A DNA stretch of 47,227 nt from positions 1 through 47,227 of the forward strand of contig NZ_PQGG01000044.1 of assembly GCF_002915595.1 (NCBI RefSeq), written 5' to 3'. The DNA comes from Zhongshania marina (GTDB taxonomy: Bacteria > Pseudomonadota > Gammaproteobacteria > Pseudomonadales > Spongiibacteraceae). Shown in pieces: positions 44,353 through 47,227 of this stretch; position 1 is the stretch's first letter, and the number at the start of each line of letters is the position of its first letter. The notes under the pieces were generated by a model. The model was not told the DNA's origin. It searched no databases and saw nothing but the letters and a program-made list of their open reading frames with translations. The translations under genes were made by a program, and so were the position numbers.

Positions 44353-45348
44353 ATGGACCCTCTTACCCAAGGTTTACTCGGCGCAGTCGCCGTTCGCAAT
44401 ACCACTCGCAAACTGGCCAAACCTGGCGGTGCGGTTTTGCTAGGCTTTTTAGCGGGTATGGCGGCGGATTTAGACGTGCTGATTCGCTCAAACAGCGACC
44501 CCTTATTATTTTTAGAATATCACCGCCAGTTCACCCACTCGCTGATCTTTATTCCCTTTGGCGGCCTTATCTGCGGCTTAGTTTTATATAAGTTAATTGG
44601 GCGGCGGCAAAACTTAAGCTGGCGGCAAAGCGTCTTGTTTTGCACCCTAGGCTACGCCACCCACGCGCTGCTCGACGCCTGCACAACCTATGGCACCCAG
44701 CTATTTTGGCCATTTAGTAATGAGCGTGTCGCATGGAATATCATGTCGATTATCGACCCGCTATACACCCTACCAATAGCTGTATTGCTCTATCTTAGCT
44801 TGGCTAAGCAGCGACGCTGGGCAGCATCAGTAGCGCTGTTCTGGGTCTTCGCCTACCCCACACTGGGTTACGTGCAACGGGATCGCGCTGAAGCAGTCGG
44901 CCACAACATCGCCGCCGAACGCGGCCATAATGTGAATGACCTAGAAGCAAAGCCATCCTTTGGAAATATTTTGTTGTGGAAAATTGTCTATCGCACCGAC
45001 GACGCCTATTACGTTGACGCGGTGCGGGTAGGCCATGACGCGAAGGTGTTTCCCGGCGGAAGTATTCCAATACTAGATTTAGCAAAGCTGCCTTGGCTAG
45101 TTGCCGACAGCAGACAAGCCATAGATTTAGCGCGTTTCCGCTGGTTCTCTAAAGGCTATATTGCTCAAGATCCAAACGACCCGAATCGCATTATCGACAT
45201 TCGCTACTCCCTGCTTCCCAATGAACTCGACGCCCTGTGGAGTATCGAACTCTCACCCGATTCACCCGACAGTGCGGTGAGCTATCAAACCCATCGCACT
45301 GACGGTAGAACAAAACTTAGCCAGCTTTGGTATATGCTGACAAAGTAA
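44353..45348 (+). CDS. YdjM-type membrane-bound metal-dependent hydrolase
   Basis: This 331-residue inner-membrane protein has the opening MDPLTQGLLGAVAV, then FLAGMAADLDVLI, HRQFTHSLIFIP and YATHALLDACTTYGTQLFWPFS. Conserved His and Asp residues of these blocks form the putative metal site of the YdjM family (LexA-regulated in E. coli). About four helices occupy the first 190 residues; a soluble domain of about 130 residues follows. The biochemical reaction is not established. A single gene, followed by a palindromic terminator shared with the next leftward gene. I saw no clear LexA box in the 129 bases upstream. Confidence 0.88.
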   Translation: MDPLTQGLLGAVAVRNTTRKLAKPGGAVLLGFLAGMAADLDVLIRSNSDPLLFLEYHRQFTHSLIFIPFGGLICGLVLYKLIGRRQNLSWRQSVLFCTLGYATHALLDACTTYGTQLFWPFSNERVAWNIMSIIDPLYTLPIAVLLYLSLAKQRRWAASVALFWVFAYPTLGYVQRDRAEAVGHNIAAERGHNVNDLEAKPSFGNILLWKIVYRTDDAYYVDAVRVGHDAKVFPGGSIPILDLAKLPWLVADSRQAIDLARFRWFSKGYIAQDPNDPNRIIDIRYSLLPNELDALWSIELSPDSPDSAVSYQTHRTDGRTKLSQLWYMLTK

Positions 45349-45409
45349 TTAATCAACGTCGTAACGAAAATATCAAATCGATAGTTAAGTACGAGCACTA
45401 AACTAGAGG

Positions 45410-45435
45410 ACGCCCCTTTTTTAAAAAAGAGGCGT
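45410..45435. terminator. Bidirectional terminator between convergent genes
   Basis: ACGCC-C-CTTTTTT pairs with AAAAAAG-A-GGCGT with one mismatch and almost no loop. T and A tracts on each side suit termination in both directions between the YdjM-type gene and the repeat-protein gene. Confidence 0.75.
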
Positions 45436-45445
45436 AATTTTCATA

Positions 45446-47227
45446 CTAATCAACCGGTATCAAGCACGCAGTTGACGGATCTTTATCAGTACAAGCCGTC
45501 AATTGAGAAAGTACGTCGTTGGGAACAGCTGAAAATTCATCAATAGATAAGGGGCACAATGTACTGCTATCTCGATCAGTACAATAAATAAAGCACTGGC
45601 TATATGTGCGTATATCAAACAAATTACAAACACGCACCTCACAAGCGTCACCAATACCATCATTATCGCTATCAATTTGATCAGCATTAGGAATTAACGG
45701 ACAGTTATCAACGTCATTAGGTACGTTATCGTTATCATCATCACTATGCATTACTGGATTAGAAAAACTATATATCGCTACAACCCCTTTGTATAAACCT
45801 ATGCCACTACCTGGGGACGAAGAAACAAAATGATTTTCGTCAATATCAACGGCTGTACCACTTGCCCACCCCGAGCGCTCAGATGATCCGACAATTACCG
45901 TCTTAGAAACCAAAACCCACTCATTGCGGTCTACCCCTCTTACAAAAACATACGTAGTACCATTATTAGCCCCTTCGCCATCATTCCCTGGCTCGCCAAC
46001 GACGATTTTGCTCCCATCAATAGCGATACTTTTACCGAATTTAGGCATACCTGTCGTTTTTACATCCGAGAAAATCGTCGCTACCTGTCCCCAACTACCT
46101 GCACTACCACCCTCATTTCGAGAATAAACATAAACAACACCACTCTCAGCGGAGCCTAACTCTGAACTTTGCGGGTCAGATACAATTGCTAACTCTCCAG
46201 AGACATCTACATCGAACCCAAAACTATTATTAGAAATATCTATGGGCGCCAACCGTTTTGCCTCCACCCACATACCACTCGTGAGATTCTTCTCAAAAAT
46301 ATATGCGGCTCCAGCCGATTCAGCGCCGACTATAACGATCCCGTTATCTATAGCGACAGATCTACCAAAATAGTCATTTATCTCACCGTCAGACGCCAAT
46401 AGTTTCGCTTGTTGCTCCCATACCCCCTGCGAGTTTCTTTCGAACAAATAGACGGCTCCAGTCCTCGCAGTGTCTGCGCTCCCACCCCAAAGCGCAGACA
46501 CTGCGATCACACCACCAGATACAGCAACAGATTCACCGAACTTTATATTAGCTACGGAATCGTCCGGAACAAGCTTTTGGACGAAACTCCACCCGGTCTC
46601 AGAGGACGAGCGAAAATACACATACGCAGCACCTGTCTCTTTATTCTCAAAATTAAATCCTTGAGGGGAGCCAACAATGGCAATATCGCCATCTAGCGCG
46701 ACACTAGTACCAAATTGCTGATCTCGGTGTTCCACAGGAGCCTCAACTTTTAATATCTCACCCCAATTCCCTTCATTATCTCGACTAAAGAAATACGCCG
46801 CTCCATTATTTGAACTCTCTTCTTTAGCCCCCACAATTAGGGTGCCTCCACTAACAGAAACCGCCCCACCAAAATAATTATTACTTGGCTCTTCACCTGA
46901 GCTAACAATCTGCTCCTCAATAACATTTAAAAAATCACATGCGTCACCTAAACCGTCACTGTCTTGATCTTCTTGTCCGGAATTAGGTATTTCTGAACAA
47001 TTATCTTCCTCATTATTTACATCATCACCATCAATGTCTAAATCGCATTCATTACCCTCGCCATCTCCATCTTGATCCTCTTGCAAAGGATTCGGAACCA
47101 TTGAACAATTATCACTACTATCTTTTACACCGTCGCCATCACTATCCGTATCATCCGACGAATCACAGGCATCACCCAATCCATCTCCATCCACATCAGA
47201 TTGGTTGCTATTTGCTACCGCCACACA
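45446..47227 (-). CDS. Large secreted repeat protein: thrombospondin type 3 Ca-binding repeats and FG-GAP beta-propeller (3' part)
   Basis: The gene runs off the right edge: the frame is open to the last base and the first visible residues (CVAVANSNQSDVDGDGLGDACD) are mid-repeat. Three to four thrombospondin type 3 repeats (DxDxDGxGDxCD with NCxxxPNxxQ) come first and bind calcium. Then about 370 residues of FG-GAP-type repeats follow, each near FGxSVAVSGxxxxVGA...GAAYVFxR, likely a seven-bladed propeller. One more type 3 repeat (DNDNDNVPNDVDNCPL) comes next. The end holds two copies of a C-T-D-x-D-x-S-T-x-C motif. No C-terminal anchor or sorting signal was recognised. Such proteins are usually extracellular and adhesive. 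Confidence 0.85.
   Translation of the reverse strand, partial: CVAVANSNQSDVDGDGLGDACDSSDDTDSDGDGVKDSSDNCSMVPNPLQEDQDGDGEGNECDLDIDGDDVNNEEDNCSEIPNSGQEDQDSDGLGDACDFLNVIEEQIVSSGEEPSNNYFGGAVSVSGGTLIVGAKEESSNNGAAYFFSRDNEGNWGEILKVEAPVEHRDQQFGTSVALDGDIAIVGSPQGFNFENKETGAAYVYFRSSSETGWSFVQKLVPDDSVANIKFGESVAVSGGVIAVSALWGGSADTARTGAVYLFERNSQGVWEQQAKLLASDGEINDYFGRSVAIDNGIVIVGAESAGAAYIFEKNLTSGMWVEAKRLAPIDISNNSFGFDVDVSGELAIVSDPQSSELGSAESGVVYVYSRNEGGSAGSWGQVATIFSDVKTTGMPKFGKSIAIDGSKIVVGEPGNDGEGANNGTTYVFVRGVDRNEWVLVSKTVIVGSSERSGWASGTAVDIDENHFVSSSPGSGIGLYKGVVAIYSFSNPVMHSDDDNDNVPNDVDNCPLIPNADQIDSDNDGIGDACEVRVCNLFDIRTYSQCFIYCTDRDSSTLCPLSIDEFSAVPNDVLSQLTACTDKDPSTACLIPVD

Overview
The window reads as chromosomal DNA from a free-living, probably marine gammaproteobacterium of the Pseudomonadales/Cellvibrionales type (Spongiibacter/Zhongshania-like is my guess; the genus cannot be fixed from sequence alone). 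Pointers are an EarP/EF-P pair with arginine 32, a MuxABC-OpmB-style RND operon, a Fiu/PiuA receptor next to a PiuC dioxygenase, a HolD-like/RimI pair and a TIGR02647 protein. I found no rRNA, tRNA, CRISPR array, prophage or origin.

Layout. 1-2482 is a complete IS66-family insertion sequence with matching terminal inverted repeats. It has landed inside a glutathione S-transferase gene, whose first 96 codons survive at 2483-2770. 2771-4782 is a small AT-rich accessory stretch with a P-loop kinase-like protein and an unknown protein carrying an RNxxxH (HEPN-type) motif. 4860-13900 is a four-gene leftward tripartite efflux operon (mdtA-mdtB-mdtC-outer membrane lipoprotein). 14181-19860 is a leftward seven-gene cluster: tonB-exbB-exbD-PepSY membrane protein-DUF2271-DUF4198-membrane-tethered flavodoxin reductase. 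A Fur-box-like site lies about 235 bases upstream. I read this cluster as an energised ferric-chelate uptake motor plus a trans-membrane electron path. A TGAT motif in the DUF2271 protein looks like an FMN-attachment site. It is the most interesting system here.

20468-24579 runs rightward: two tandem alkaline phosphatases with animal-type active-site histidines, one soluble and one a lipoprotein, behind a Pho-box-like repeat and a good -10, then an unknown secreted protein. 24584-28865 holds a methyltransferase, an unknown exported protein, EF-P with its arginine rhamnosyltransferase EarP, and an atypical crotonase-fold enzyme. 29176-32209 is a Fur-controlled catecholate-type siderophore receptor plus PiuC-like dioxygenase, plausibly a client of the TonB cluster.

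32241-39182 is a leftward housekeeping run: DUF1456, YlqF-type GTPase, GyrI-like, an unknown, PBP7-type endopeptidase, an unknown, RimI, a HolD-like protein and LeuA. 39553-45348 runs mostly rightward: a secreted aspartoacylase-fold protein, an orphan NorE/NorF-like pair, a leftward amidase, a TIGR02647 protein and a YdjM-type membrane protein. 45446-47227 is the 3' part of a leftward gene for a large Ca-binding (thrombospondin type 3) and FG-GAP repeat protein that runs off the window.

All function calls rest on motif recognition by eye. No database search was run.
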